From Lophium mytilinum (lineage: Eukaryota; Ascomycota; Dothideomycetes; Mytilinidiales; Mytilinidiaceae): a DNA stretch of 64,000 nt. Every line of letters begins with the position of its first letter. Within the stretch, counting starts at the first letter, position 1. The stretch covers positions 124,001 to 188,000 of the forward strand of contig MU004190.1 of NCBI GenBank assembly GCA_010093605.1. Direction: 5' to 3'. Both the position numbers and the translations under genes were made by a program. The notes under the pieces were generated by a model, which had not been told where the DNA came from, did not search any database, and saw only the letters and a program-made list of their open reading frames with translations. Positions 1-11,134 of the stretch are shown here, piece by piece.

Positions 1-1062
1 CTCGTGGTACCAGTCTTCTAGGACGGCGCACTTTATCGTCACTGGTTGGTCATAAGGTCCGAAGACTGGCGGAGGTGTGATAGTACGCGGAGTCGGCGGC
101 CGAATCGCTTTTCGGCAAGCTGGGCAAGGCTTTGGTGGGCTGGTCGACTCGACCCATCTCTTGATGCAGTTTCGGCAGAAGACATGGTTACACTCGAGCC
201 GAGCAGCTCTTTTAGGGCCCTTGTACGTAAATTGCTCGAGGCAGATCAGACAGCGCGTGTCCTCTTCGGAGTCGCCCAGTTCGTCGCGCCATGCATCAGT
301 TAGCCGCGAATCAATTGGAGGGGTTTTCCACTTCTTCAACCCGTTGTAGCTGTCCAGTCTCCCGATTCTTCCCATAGCAAGCTGGACGGAGTGGTACGCT
401 CGGTCAGTCTTTGCAAGTCGCAAAGTCTCCATTCGATCCCACCATACCTTGAGGGGCTGTTGCTGACGCTCTGCCTGTCGTTTCAGACGTGCGCCCAACT
501 CCATCCATTTGAGAAGGGTCATCGAGTAGTCTTCCGACTCGCGGATGGGGAAGAGGCCTCCATTGGGGATGTCTATTTCAGTATTTCGGGATACGAAGAA
601 CTGGAAATAGCCAGTCACTAGGCCAAGTGTTGTCCTCCCCGCGTATTTGCTCACCCGATCCATATCATGCTCCAGCCGCTCCGCAGCATGGCAGACTTGT
701 CCGCCAGAAGCCTGTTCGTTTTCATATATGTACTGCGCCGTTCTTTCTTGTCCGATGATATCGCTTGACACAGGGTCTGCTGCTGCTTCGGTGATTGAAA
801 AGTACATGCAGTCTTCCGACCTCCATGGGGGTGGTGCAGGATCTGGTTCCATTCTGTTCTCTTGGTTGTCTGGTCGGAAAAGTCGCAATATAAAAGGTTC
901 GTCTTGAGAATGGTCGTAGATCGATCTGCATTTCTCGAGTAGTGCGTGGTCCGGGCAGAGATATTGGGTGAAATGGTGCGGTCTCCATCGCTCCCCGTTG
1001 TCCTGAAAGCGGTGTTGGCCGAATGAGCTGTTGAGATCTCGCGGTTGTACGTCGTTTGACAT
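1..1062 (-). CDS. RING-finger protein, C-terminus beyond window
   Basis: The frame is open from the ATG at 1062 down to base 1, giving 354 codons with no stop, so the 3' end lies outside the window. A C3HC4 RING finger sits at about residues 271-316: CLIC (C271, C274), then CNHVFCRNC, then CPAC. RING domains bind two zinc ions and usually recruit E2 ubiquitin-conjugating enzymes, so an E3 ligase role is inferred from the family. The 270 residues before it show no domain I recognise; they are hydrophilic, with Trp-rich stretches (KWMELGARLKRQ, WWDRMETLRLAK). A RING late in an otherwise unannotated protein is common among fungal lineage-specific RING proteins. No intron is needed in the visible part. 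Confidence 0.8.
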   Translation of the reverse strand, partial: MSNDVQPRDLNSSFGQHRFQDNGERWRPHHFTQYLCPDHALLEKCRSIYDHSQDEPFILRLFRPDNQENRMEPDPAPPPWRSEDCMYFSITEAAADPVSSDIIGQERTAQYIYENEQASGGQVCHAAERLEHDMDRVSKYAGRTTLGLVTGYFQFFVSRNTEIDIPNGGLFPIRESEDYSMTLLKWMELGARLKRQAERQQQPLKVWWDRMETLRLAKTDRAYHSVQLAMGRIGRLDSYNGLKKWKTPPIDSRLTDAWRDELGDSEEDTRCLICLEQFTYKGPKRAARLECNHVFCRNCIKRWVESTSPPKPCPACRKAIRPPTPRTITPPPVFGPYDQPVTIKCAVLEDWYHE

Positions 1063-2533
1063 TTCGGATATCTTTATTTTCAAGGGTAATTGCTTTAGCG
1101 GGCGTAGCTGTGGACGCTTGACGTCAAGCTTGCCCGTGGGACGTATTTGTCGTCGTAGTCTAAATTAAAATGGACGCACTGAGACTGAGTTAAGCGCTCG
1201 CTTTCAGGAAGCAGGCAAGGATCTTCGCTAGCTGTTTTCAAAGCTATCGCAAACCTAGGGTATTTTATAGCGTGGGGTCAACGACATTGTTCAAGGTGAA
1301 GCCATCGTCGGGTTAGCCAGCAAGGGAAACGGCCGAGTATTCTAGAGGAGTCCGCGCGAGAAACATCCACTGACTTCCACCGTCTACAGGGACAGAAGGA
1401 GATGTAGGAGCTTGCTACCTAAGTAAAGCCACGAAGCTGATGTGGTGTTGTTGCCTGCAGGTGTGAGCCTAGTGGCGGACGGCAAGACGCTGCTTTAACG
1501 GACTTAACGCTAGTTCTAATCGGCTACTAGCGCTGATGACACTCCTCAGTCCGCGACCTCCAGACCTCAGCGACCTCATCCCATTTCCCCCATCTCGTCC
1601 TCCTGCTCTTATGCTCGTCCGGACAGTCTCACTGTGGTAATGAGGCCAAGCATGTTCGACCAAATCTACATATTCAAAGACCAAACTGATGAACCAGCTT
1701 GTCCGAAACCCTCACATTGTTTGTGAGCGATATGGCTTAAAATATCGTGCTCAGCCCGTGATGGAGACAGTTTCATGGCTCGATAGAACCTCCACGTCTG
1801 AGAGTTTACCGCTCTCTTCAGCTTCTGATCAAGGAAGTACCACAACTATAGACAGCGCACCAGGATCTCGTCATTTTTTAGGAAGCTTATGTGCCTAGTA
1901 TGTCCTTCCGCCTCTCTGAACAGGCGTCCGGTTGCCTTCGCCTTTGACTATTCAGGAATGACTTCTGTATATGTTCTTGAATCTTCTCGCAACCTAATAA
2001 GGACGTATCTTAGCCACTGTTTTCTTACCAATCTCGCCTTTGACATCTCGGAGATTGGTTTAGCGGACTTCGAGAAGCGCATCCATTGATTGCTTTAGCC
2101 CTAGAGCCCGACTAGTCTTTCGTGGTTGCGGTAACGCGTGGTCTTTTCTACGACGAGCGTAGGACTGCACAGACAATGCTTCCAGGTGAGCGGCACCCAA
2201 GAGGTGTACTCATGATGTGACATACACATTCACCTCGGGCATCGAATCAACACTGGCAAACACAACCACCCTGTTAAATGTCACTACAGCGTCAATAACT
2301 CACAGGTACGTCAGAGTCACTGTTTTGAAGGCCGAACTTCTCCTATTTGAACCCCTCGGACAAATTTGAATCCACTATTTTGCAAACCATCCACTTCATA
2401 CACCCACCACTACCACACCAACAATACCACTATTTGTGGGGCTTGATTTTCAGGAAAGCCGAGCTTGATCCCGATCTGTATTTAAGGGAAAATCCAGCTT
2501 CGGACTACTGTAGCCTTACCGTTCAGCACCGGC
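1063..2533. other. intergenic, divergent promoter region
   Basis: This lies between the divergent RING (-) and DUF6604 (+) genes. Only short random ORFs are present. A TATA-like TATTTAAG lies near 2479, about 50 bp before the ATG at 2534. No repeat or RNA gene was seen. Confidence 0.6.
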
Positions 2534-4999
2534 ATGGCTGATGGAATTCCTCGCTTTGAGAGATACAGGACGTACAAAAGGCTTACAGAAAAGATTGCAG
2601 ACTTCCTGATCGACAGTTCCGGATATACCCCTTCGCCGCCGAAGGACAATCGCTCAACGTTTTTGCAAAAGGTGCCAAACACGAGGACTTATCTCAACCT
2701 GACTAAGATCATCGTTCAATCAGGACCGCCCCTGATACAGATTTCCGACGACGTTCTTAGGACCATTGACCAGGTCATATGTCTCCGAAAGAAACATACA
2801 GCGACCTTTACGACGTTGTCAAGGGTAGACTTGAAAACTCGGCAACAAAACGACAGTCATATATATTTCACTTCAGTACTAGAGAGAGTACGAGACGATT
2901 TGTATAACCACCAAAAACGTACCCCAAGAGATACTACATCGATTGAGGATATACTTACTACTGCGGAACCAGATATGAGTTTGGCGGCCTTATCAGAGCA
3001 GCCTTCGGTAAACTATAGGGAAGAGCGTCTCGAACCTGGCGACGTCCTGCCAGACTTGGCTTCCACTGCCACTATTGAAGAAGATATGCCCCTCAATCTG
3101 GATTCCGAACGGCAAATCGCAATTGATTTCTTCCTCGACGATCTCATGGAAGTCCGCGTTTACCTTCGTGAGATCTGGACGATCTACAAAGAGCGGAGAA
3201 TCACTCTGGTCACTGCTTCGCTTGTCACCAACTTTGCGATCGATATCTTGAAGAGGGCCGTAGTGGATCTACAAGAGGACTTGTCACAGTTGACCGGAGA
3301 CGTGGAATTGATAAATCCGGCAATCATCGATTGCTGGACTCAGGTCTGTAAAGAGGCCGGCATCTCGGTAGACTTGCCTACACCCGAGAAATACGCCCAG
3401 GTTCCTTCGTTAGTCGCTGCCGCAGACAGGATGTGTGTTCAGGTCTTGGTACCCCAGCCGGACGCAACCCTCGTTCCTGCTCTCCTCGAAGGTTTCGAAC
3501 AGCTTGGGAGATATCGACCTGATGCATCTTTCCTCGCTGAAGATGAATTGACGAAATGCCTTTCTGTCAGCAATGCATCAGACGAGAAGGAAGAGTGGAG
3601 ATATCTTGCCTTACAGATTCTCGTCGACGTCCACAAAGTTTTGAGAACGTCAGTCCAGGACCCAATCAAAGACCTAGAAACGGTGGTTGTGAATACTCTG
3701 ACGTCCGTTGATGAATTTTTCCATCGTGAGAGGGCGCTGGGGTTAGATACATCCGAAGTACGCATCGAAGATTTTGTGGGACTAGGTCAAGCCATCCTAG
3801 ACAAAGTCGCACCCGATTGTGTTGCCGAAGCTGTTGAAAAGGCCAACAAAATACAAATTTCGCAATCTACAAATTCTAAGAAGCGACGCAAGAGGAAGGG
3901 AAAGCAAAACTCAAATCAGTCTGAAGTTCCCAAACAAGCGGAAGAGGCTCCTCCGCCTTATTTTCTTTATGGAAACAACCCAATCCTATGCGGAGTCAAT
4001 ATCTATGGGATGCAAGCGCCTTTGCAGAACCTTAGCATTACTCGACTTGTGCTCCACGCGCACGTTCTCTCGGTCATTCACCTATACAACACACTCATAC
4101 AATGTGGCTTCCTCGAGGAAATGTGGCAAGATCTCGAATATGTTATCAACGTTCACACGCCTCTTCGACTGTTTGCAGGCTCGCGGCCAACGAAGCCGGA
4201 GGAATTTTCAAACCGTGCGTATCTCGTCTGGGGTGTCTCAGCTGCGCAAGTTGCTAAGAATCGAGGACGCTGGGCGACTACCAACCCTGACCGCTACCAG
4301 TATGCGGGTAACGATGCCCAACGGAAACGAGGGTTCCAAATCGAGAGCCCGCTCATGTTACTGTTACGCGAGAGGTATCGAGCTGAAGGTCCCTCTCCTA
4401 TGGCGGTTCAGAACCTGAGCGCTTACCTGGTGAAAAGGTTGGACGAGGAGGCAGCGGCCCGTGATTCTGATACGCAGAAGAGACCTCAAGATCTTACCTC
4501 TGGTGAGAACGATGCGCCCAACCTCGGAGGAGACGATGTTGCAGCTAGCAAGAAGCCGGGACAGAAAAGGAAGGGGAGGAACGGCAAATACAAGAAGCCC
4601 AAACGTGGGGGTAAAAATGCAGCCAGCCTCAAACGCCCGGATTCTACGAGACCGAGCAAGTACTCCGCGACCGACGTGTTGTCCACTCTCACCCAAGAGC
4701 TCATCAAAGAAGAGCTTCACATGAACTTTAACTACCTCGCACTACAGCATCGGTGCGTCGAGCTTCTGCTGTCCATTCAACGTTTCTTTCGGGCCGCTTA
4801 CCCAACGATGGGTGGAGGAGTTCACGATCTTCCGCCATACATGCTGTCAGCCTTGGTCTTTTTGATCATGGACTGTTATGCGGAGAAGCCAGAGTCTCCT
4901 GAGCGTAAGTGGCTGATGGGTGGGTTTGCGCAAATAATGAAGACTTTGATCATGGAGGCTGGGAGGGCAGAGTTGGACCGGTTGGAGGAAGTGTATTAG
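2534..4999 (+). CDS. DUF6604-domain protein
   Basis: An uninterrupted 821-codon ORF. The N-terminus (FERYRTYKRLTEKIADFLI, residues 8-26) has the look of DUF6604, a domain near the N-terminus of large uncharacterised proteins of filamentous ascomycetes; the assignment is from memory of the pattern. There are two lysine/arginine-rich stretches, near residues 452-459 (KKRRKRKG) and near 676-700 (KRKGRNGKYKKPKRGG), that look like nuclear localisation signals. The rest is mostly helical with no catalytic motif that I can see. The ATG at 2534 is the first of the frame and follows a TATA-like box. No signal peptide or membrane segment is visible. Biological role unknown; a nuclear location is inferred from the basic clusters only. 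Confidence 0.75.
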   Translation: MADGIPRFERYRTYKRLTEKIADFLIDSSGYTPSPPKDNRSTFLQKVPNTRTYLNLTKIIVQSGPPLIQISDDVLRTIDQVICLRKKHTATFTTLSRVDLKTRQQNDSHIYFTSVLERVRDDLYNHQKRTPRDTTSIEDILTTAEPDMSLAALSEQPSVNYREERLEPGDVLPDLASTATIEEDMPLNLDSERQIAIDFFLDDLMEVRVYLREIWTIYKERRITLVTASLVTNFAIDILKRAVVDLQEDLSQLTGDVELINPAIIDCWTQVCKEAGISVDLPTPEKYAQVPSLVAAADRMCVQVLVPQPDATLVPALLEGFEQLGRYRPDASFLAEDELTKCLSVSNASDEKEEWRYLALQILVDVHKVLRTSVQDPIKDLETVVVNTLTSVDEFFHRERALGLDTSEVRIEDFVGLGQAILDKVAPDCVAEAVEKANKIQISQSTNSKKRRKRKGKQNSNQSEVPKQAEEAPPPYFLYGNNPILCGVNIYGMQAPLQNLSITRLVLHAHVLSVIHLYNTLIQCGFLEEMWQDLEYVINVHTPLRLFAGSRPTKPEEFSNRAYLVWGVSAAQVAKNRGRWATTNPDRYQYAGNDAQRKRGFQIESPLMLLLRERYRAEGPSPMAVQNLSAYLVKRLDEEAAARDSDTQKRPQDLTSGENDAPNLGGDDVAASKKPGQKRKGRNGKYKKPKRGGKNAASLKRPDSTRPSKYSATDVLSTLTQELIKEELHMNFNYLALQHRCVELLLSIQRFFRAAYPTMGGGVHDLPPYMLSALVFLIMDCYAEKPESPERKWLMGGFAQIMKTLIMEAGRAELDRLEEVY

Positions 5000-6850
5000 C
5001 GTTAGAGTGCATTCCTTTTGGTGTCTGATATTGCAATTTCTCTTATTCAGCAAGTACTTTTCAAAACGTCAGGCATTTTTGCTTGAAGGAATCTTTAAGG
5101 GTTCAAACGCAGCCCTGCGCAAAGTATCTTATACTAAGACGCAAGCAATATATAATACATCCGTGATATCAGTCATATAAACTGTAGCAAACAGTCTCGA
5201 CGTATATGCTATGTGCGATCTCAATACCTACCGTATCTCACATAAGTGAAGTCAGCTGTTCAACGACCTGATGATGTTCCTATACCTAAAGACAGACTGG
5301 ACTACCTGACCCTATAGCAACCTTTCCCGCCGACAACGCCACTGCTGCCCATTCGCACTGGTTACCATAGCAATAGACCTTGAGGCAGCATATGCTCGAT
5401 TCACCTTCACTTGAATTGAAAAGGAGGCGTCCAGGGCGTTGGCAGTATGGGTTGAAAATAAGCTTTAGGCACTGCAGGACCTATAATGTTATGCCCATCC
5501 TCCGCATGTGGCAGCTCGGGACGACTTTTCGCACCTGATGAAGACTCTGTACTCGCCAACTATTATTGTGCGCCATCTCCAATATCCCAGGCGACTTCTT
5601 GCTTTTAATTTCCTTCTTGATCTCTTGGTAGATATAGGCGGCTCTCTTTCTAATAGTATTAGTTCTCGTAGCAACTAGGAAATGTAATGTTTGCGATGGG
5701 GTGACGTGGAGATGTAGGTCATTAAGTTGGTTGAAAGTGTTCGGCGGGTGAGCGTTTAGATTATACTTGCTAACAGAAAGCGTTCTACTTTCGGAAGGAC
5801 ATCGCAGCCCACCATGCTCTTAAAGATAGCGCCAGGCTCCTCTTAATTACGGTTACGGGGATTCTTAACAAATACTTCTCTGGTTTTGGCCCCTGGGATT
5901 ATACATACAATTAAGGAAGAACCCCCACTAAGACTAGGATTAGGCTTAACCTATTGATAGAGCGTATGCCGCTAGTCCTATAAGTTTTGTTAGGTAGGAT
6001 ATTTACTGACCATCCTATATCTTACACCTGGGCTTCAGCAACGTTCTTAAAGTTATGCTTGTATAGACTTACTCAACAAAGCACCATGTATGACGTAGCT
6101 TCCGTTGGGTCCCTGGGTGTATAATAATCGCAGATATACGGTCGCTGTTTCGCGGAACGGTGCCTGTGGATTGGGATCTCGTTAGCAGCATGGGATTAGG
6201 GCTAGTTCCGGAATCCCAACGCATATATCGCCCGCCGGCGAACTTTGAACCTCTCGAAATACAAATATTTAGGTTGCCGTCGCCGCTGCTTAAGTTAAAA
6301 GCACGCACTAGACAATTATCAGCAAGTTTGGCTGTATTCGCGCGGCTTAGGTGGTATTAGACCCATTATTCAACATCTATCTCCGTTTACAGCAGGAACT
6401 CGCAAACCTAGAACAGAAAGTCCGAAGAGCTAACACGTTACACTGGAGCAAGAGATTCTGGATCATGTGGGAAAAGGCCAACTCCTGGCTTTTTTCAGTT
6501 GTTCGACTTCACGACGACATAGCATGCCTTTGTTCACATATACTGCAATGATACATGGAGCCTAATGGAGTCCGGTTTCAGTACCGTGCATGTTTTATTG
6601 TGCGAGAGAGCATCTATGAGGTAGAAGACAGCTAGTTACAAGTAATCGATAGACGACTAGCTGGTTGGCACGAGAGTTTTGGTGAACGCTAGCAATCGAC
6701 ATAGAACGCCATGGGCCAACATTCAAGAGCATCCACACTAGGATGTTCAATATCCTCGGCCTTACCAGACTTACCATAGAAGATACGAAGTTGGACCATC
6801 CGCAATATGCCAGCCGTCTTGTTCTGCGTTATGTTCTGCCTTGCCGGCCG
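5000..6850. other. gene-poor, partly AT-rich stretch with possible gene scrap
   Basis: No convincing gene. About 5500-6100 is TA-rich with many short stops, compatible with an old sequence altered by repeat-induced point mutation, although no family is identifiable. At about 6351-6551 (+) a 66-codon ORF (residues such as WSKRFWIMWEKANSWLF) faintly resembles the helical N-terminal region of fungal STAND/NACHT proteins; the match is weak. Confidence 0.35.
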
Positions 6851-7483
6851 TCAAATCCATCCGTCACATCCGCCCCGTCCACTTGGTCTTACTTTCGGCA
6901 AATGATGATCGAAGTGAAGCCACTGACCTCCCAGTCCCTGTAAAACTCCCAGATGATCCCGGACAGGCCAGTACCAGAATAGTTGCTGCATTGTGCTGTA
7001 CCGCTCGAGAAACTCCTGCATTGCAGGTGGCGGTGTCAAATCGACGTGCACGCACTTGACGGTTTCTGGGAGCTCTCGGAGCTCGTGAAAGAGACTGATC
7101 CAATCAGGGCAGCGCACATCTTCCAACAAATTCGAAGAGAAATAATTGTGGACCCAGCGAGGGAGCTCCGTCCCAAAAATCAAAATAGTGATCTTCTCGA
7201 TGCCACGCCATTCGCGATTGGAGGCTTCTGCCAGCTTTTCGTAGTGAGTCTGGACAGACTTCACATTGCGGGCAGCCAGTGGGTTCGGGATGGGCTCGAG
7301 TGAGTTGGGGCCTGGTAGCCAGCTGCGGAGTACCTCGGTGATGTCTGCCTGTAGAGTTTTGCAGACACCATTGAGCGGTGTGGACGTGTGGAAGCTGTCG
7401 TGATTGACGATGACGGTGATGGTGTTGGCGACAATCTGCTGGCGGATTTCAGCCGGCAGGGTCTCGAGAGCTTGTGTAGACAT
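6851..7483 (-). CDS. F-box-like protein
   Basis: A 210-codon ORF from the ATG at 7483. The N-terminus (LETLPAEIRQQIV, residues 7-19) is the typical start of an F-box-like domain in ascomycete proteins (L-P-x-E-I/L-x-x-x-I). F-box proteins bind Skp1 and hand substrates to SCF ubiquitin ligases. The length is short compared with many fungal F-box proteins (usually 300-600 residues), and no leucine-rich or WD repeats follow, only a Trp/His-rich C-terminal part. This is a large family in Dothideomycetes with few known substrates. No intron is required. Confidence 0.6.
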   Translation of the reverse strand: MSTQALETLPAEIRQQIVANTITVIVNHDSFHTSTPLNGVCKTLQADITEVLRSWLPGPNSLEPIPNPLAARNVKSVQTHYEKLAEASNREWRGIEKITILIFGTELPRWVHNYFSSNLLEDVRCPDWISLFHELRELPETVKCVHVDLTPPPAMQEFLERYSTMQQLFWYWPVRDHLGVLQGLGGQWLHFDHHLPKVRPSGRGGCDGWI

Positions 7484-8851
7484 TGCGCGAGGGGAGGTGT
7501 TGTTCTGGTGGAGGATGTTGTTCTGGTTCGTGATGTGTTTTGGTGATTGGTTCTGTTTTGTGTGGGGGCTGTTGTGCTTGGTAGTTGTGGGGTCAAGGTG
7601 GATGAGGAGGTAGTGATGAGAAGAAGGACTAACAAGTCAACCGACCTTTGAAGCGTGTGTGCGGATATGGAGAGGTGAATGCATCTGCTGGAACCGCCTC
7701 TGTACGTAATCCCTTGCCGGTGATTTTCCGCATTCACACTGTAACGCAAAACATTCACCCATGTCTTGAAATTTACATCCAAACAGAAAATAGAAGTGTG
7801 ATGCTCGGTTGTTCGCCTATCATATGCATACTCATGCTAGATATACTCCTACTCTGTTTGAAATCTAAGCTACTCCTATAAGTAGGTTGCTGAAATTGGT
7901 TGCTTTATAGGCCGTAGCATCTAAAAGTAGCTGGAACACGTCTAGATCCCACATATTTAGGTACCGACCCTGCAGTCCTGGTTGTTCCGGGCGTACCATC
8001 GTTCCAAGACTGGACAGTGAAGCTATCAGGCTGAATCAATTCGGATTGGTCTATTGGATTCGTGAAAGTTTTGGACTCGTGTGAAATGGCTTATAGACAT
8101 GTGACAGCCTGAAATAATTGTCTGTAGACCGCTCTGTGGTTTAGCTACAGCTTAGAATGATGCTAATAACCACTTGGACGGGGTGCGTTGAGTTGCCGAG
8201 AAACTTAGAGGAAGCGGCGCTGCGAGTAAGACGCTCCTAGAGCAAATACTGAAGAATGATAAAACCCATTGTGCATGTAGAGCAACGAATAAAATGAAAT
8301 CTTTAATAATATCATGTTCATGGCGTTGAACGCGTTCGGAAGAGCTGAGATTGATGTTGAACAGCGCGCTTACATTGCAAGTATCGGATGATAAAGATTG
8401 TGCGCGGGGTGTTCGCAGCACATTGAGTGTGAAGCGGCTGGATAGCCTAACTAACTATACTAGCTTTGCCGGAACTTACGCTCTAAATTTCTTTACTCTC
8501 AAGCTGAGTTTTCCACGAAGTCAACTGATACCGGCTGCCGACTTCATTCTACCTATAGTACTCCGGGACATGATCCGATTTTGACATACGCGTTATCTAG
8601 CCCCGGCATGCAGTACATCCCACTAACTGAGTTTGAAAGAAACGGCCCCCACGATGCGGGGTCATGTCACACCTATCCTTCTACCATGCAGGGCAGGCGA
8701 ATTTGCGCAAGCGTTTGGGTCGTGTCGAGTACTTCTGCCTAGAAGCGCTCGGCCGGAGGTACCGCACTCCTTTTTCCTAGCTTAACAAGACATTTCGGTC
8801 CTACTTTCTCTAGCACTACCTTAGTGTTCTTCTCGGATCTTTGAAATAGCC
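7484..8851. other. intergenic, divergent promoter region
   Basis: This separates the F-box-like gene (-) from the HET gene (+). Only short ORFs, on both strands, none resembling a known family. A pyrimidine-rich stretch (ACTTTCTCTAGC and similar) lies within 60 bp of the HET start, as is common for fungal core promoters. Confidence 0.5.
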
Positions 8852-10825
8852 ATGGTGCGCAACGAGTACCGCTATAGCGGTATCACAAGCGCCCCGAATC
8901 ACATCAGGCTGCTGACACTGCTTCCGGGGTTACACAACGACACCATCCGAATCACTCTCACTGACGTGGATCTTTCTCTCAACGACGACCATTCCGTTTC
9001 GTTTCCTCTGTATGAGTGCTTGTCGTACACCTGGGGCGATTCTACCGACCGTACTATCATCTACGTTGACGGCAGGGTCATTACCGTGACCAAGAACCTC
9101 GGCGAGGCTCTGAAGTACCTTCGACACTATGAAATTCCACGCGTGCTTTGGATTGATGCGTTATGCATCAATCAAGGAGATATGGCAGAGAGAAGTATGC
9201 AAGTCGGTCGCATGTCAGACATCTACTCCAGAGCGACCAGAGTCGTTGTATGGCTAGGGCCGGAATCCGAGGACAGCAACCTTGCGTTGGACACCTTCAT
9301 CGACCTCAGCAACACGATCGACCTGGATCTAGCCACTCAGACCTTTAAACCATTGAAATACGACCCAGAGAATCTATGCGACCGGCACACAGTGCTGCCT
9401 TTCACGACAAAAGCGCAGGTTCAAGCCATATGCAACCTCTACAAACGCCCCTGGTTCGAGCGCCTCTGGGTATGGCAAGAAATCCGGCTCGGAAACTCAA
9501 AGTCGCTGCTCGTCTCCGGCCACAAAAGCATGCTCTGGCGCCGCTTCTACGTCGTCAGCTTCTTCCTTCTGTGGAAAGGCGAATTCGGGCTCGGCGACCA
9601 CTACTGGACCGTCAAAGACCGCCTCGAGATCGTAAACGCCATGATGAACAACATCACCCAATCCCCCATGGCATCCCTCTCCCTCCGAACCTGCCACAGC
9701 AAATGCAGCGAACCGCGCGACCGCGTCTACGCCCTCATGGGCATAACAACGGACCAAGTCAAGCTGAAACCAGACTACACGCTCCCCATCAGCGACGTCT
9801 ACAAAGACGTCCTCCTGCAGAACCTCTCGCAGCTCAACAACCTCGAGCTCCTAACCTCCTGCTCCCACCGCCCCGGCCCCCGCGACATCCCCTCCTGGGC
9901 GCCCGACTGGCGTTTCCCCAACCAACGCAAACGCTTCTTCGACCTCGACGGCGCCGGCGAGCCACCCGCCCACGCCCGCTTCCACGCCCCGAACAGCCTC
10001 CTCGCATCCGGCGCGCACATCTGCACCATCGCCACCGTCGCGCCCCTCGGCCAAACCGAGTCCGACGACGCCATCATCGACCGGCTCCGCGAGCTCGCGC
10101 CGGCTAGCTTGCTCGAAACGCCGTATGTCGCCGGCGGCACGACGCTGGACGCCTACTGCCGCGCCCTCTTTGCGAACGAGTTTACGGAGCGCTACCAGCC
10201 CGCCGGCGAGCTCCTCGGCTTCCAGAACTACGCGGATGCGTTGCGCCACTTGCTCCCCGGGGATGCGAAGCGCGATCGGAAGAGTCTCGCGCATTTTGTT
10301 AAGGACTATCGCATCCAGACTGCCGGCCGCTCGCTCGTTACGACGGCGAAGGGGTATGTGGGCCTTGCGCCGCAGGAGGCGGAGCCGGAGGATGAGGTCG
10401 TGCATGTGCTCGGTTGTAGGTGGCCGCTGGTTTTGCGGCCGGAGGCGGAGAAGGGGTTTAAGGTGGTTGGGCATGCGTATGTAGACGGGGCGAATGACCG
10501 CGAGGCGATTCTGGGGCCGTTGCCGGAGCACTATTCGAATGTGGCATTGTATGATGCGGGGACGGCGAAGTGGTGGCCGGCGTATATGGATGGGCGGACG
10601 AGGGAGGTGCGGATCGAGGATCCGAGAATGGGGCCGTTGCCGGAGGGGTGGAGGGTAAGGCGACATGCGGAGGAGAAGATGTGGATTTGGTATGTGCGGG
10701 ATGATCAGGACATAGGGGCGTTGGAGGGGCTGAAGACGGAGAGGAAGTGGCGGAGTGATCCGAGATTAATTGTGGAAGCTTTGAAGAAGAGGGGGATTGC
10801 GATTCAGGAGTGGGAACTTGTGTGA
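8852..10825 (+). CDS. HET-domain (heterokaryon incompatibility) protein
   Basis: A single-exon, 657-codon ORF. It carries the HET signature blocks: YECLSYTWGD (about residues 54-63), RVLWIDALCINQGD (97-110), and RPWFERLWVWQEI (near 200). HET domains are fold relatives of TIR domains and mediate cell death after fusion of incompatible strains; the C-terminal half is unrecognised, as is usual in this family. In the central part nearly every third position is C, then after about 10,250 it becomes mainly G, so the coding strand switches from C-rich to G-rich and long open frames appear by chance in other frames. First of three HET genes in the window. The ATG at 8852 sits in a good context (gccATGG). 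Confidence 0.9.
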   Translation: MVRNEYRYSGITSAPNHIRLLTLLPGLHNDTIRITLTDVDLSLNDDHSVSFPLYECLSYTWGDSTDRTIIYVDGRVITVTKNLGEALKYLRHYEIPRVLWIDALCINQGDMAERSMQVGRMSDIYSRATRVVVWLGPESEDSNLALDTFIDLSNTIDLDLATQTFKPLKYDPENLCDRHTVLPFTTKAQVQAICNLYKRPWFERLWVWQEIRLGNSKSLLVSGHKSMLWRRFYVVSFFLLWKGEFGLGDHYWTVKDRLEIVNAMMNNITQSPMASLSLRTCHSKCSEPRDRVYALMGITTDQVKLKPDYTLPISDVYKDVLLQNLSQLNNLELLTSCSHRPGPRDIPSWAPDWRFPNQRKRFFDLDGAGEPPAHARFHAPNSLLASGAHICTIATVAPLGQTESDDAIIDRLRELAPASLLETPYVAGGTTLDAYCRALFANEFTERYQPAGELLGFQNYADALRHLLPGDAKRDRKSLAHFVKDYRIQTAGRSLVTTAKGYVGLAPQEAEPEDEVVHVLGCRWPLVLRPEAEKGFKVVGHAYVDGANDREAILGPLPEHYSNVALYDAGTAKWWPAYMDGRTREVRIEDPRMGPLPEGWRVRRHAEEKMWIWYVRDDQDIGALEGLKTERKWRSDPRLIVEALKKRGIAIQEWELV

Positions 10826-11134
10826 GATCGTTATGTTGGATGAAGTTGTCTTGGATTACGACGTGTAAAGTAGGTGGTGGGAATCTTATGACTTTGCTTG
10901 GTACTGTAACCCTGATGGGAGCGCTCCAAGAATCTAGGAGAAAAGGGACAAGAGAGACCTGGCTTGCAGAGGATAACTGATCAATACAAAGCAACTGAGG
11001 ACATCCAAACAGAAGAAGAATTGTTACCCAAAGAGCCGTTCCAAAACAACAAGATTGAAACCAAAAATACCGCTAAACCATCTTACATTGCATTTCCATA
11101 ACCCTTTCATCTGTCATAAATCATCAATCGTCAC
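10826..11134. other. convergent 3' intergenic region
   Basis: About 300 bp between the convergent ends of the HET gene (+) and the basic repeat protein (-). Nothing recognisable. Confidence 0.5.

Noticed and set aside
9376-10666. Long ORFs in other frames of the first HET gene (243 codons on +, 271 codons on -)
   Set aside because: They arise from the strong third-position C/G bias of the HET frame; they are Arg/Pro-rich and match no family.
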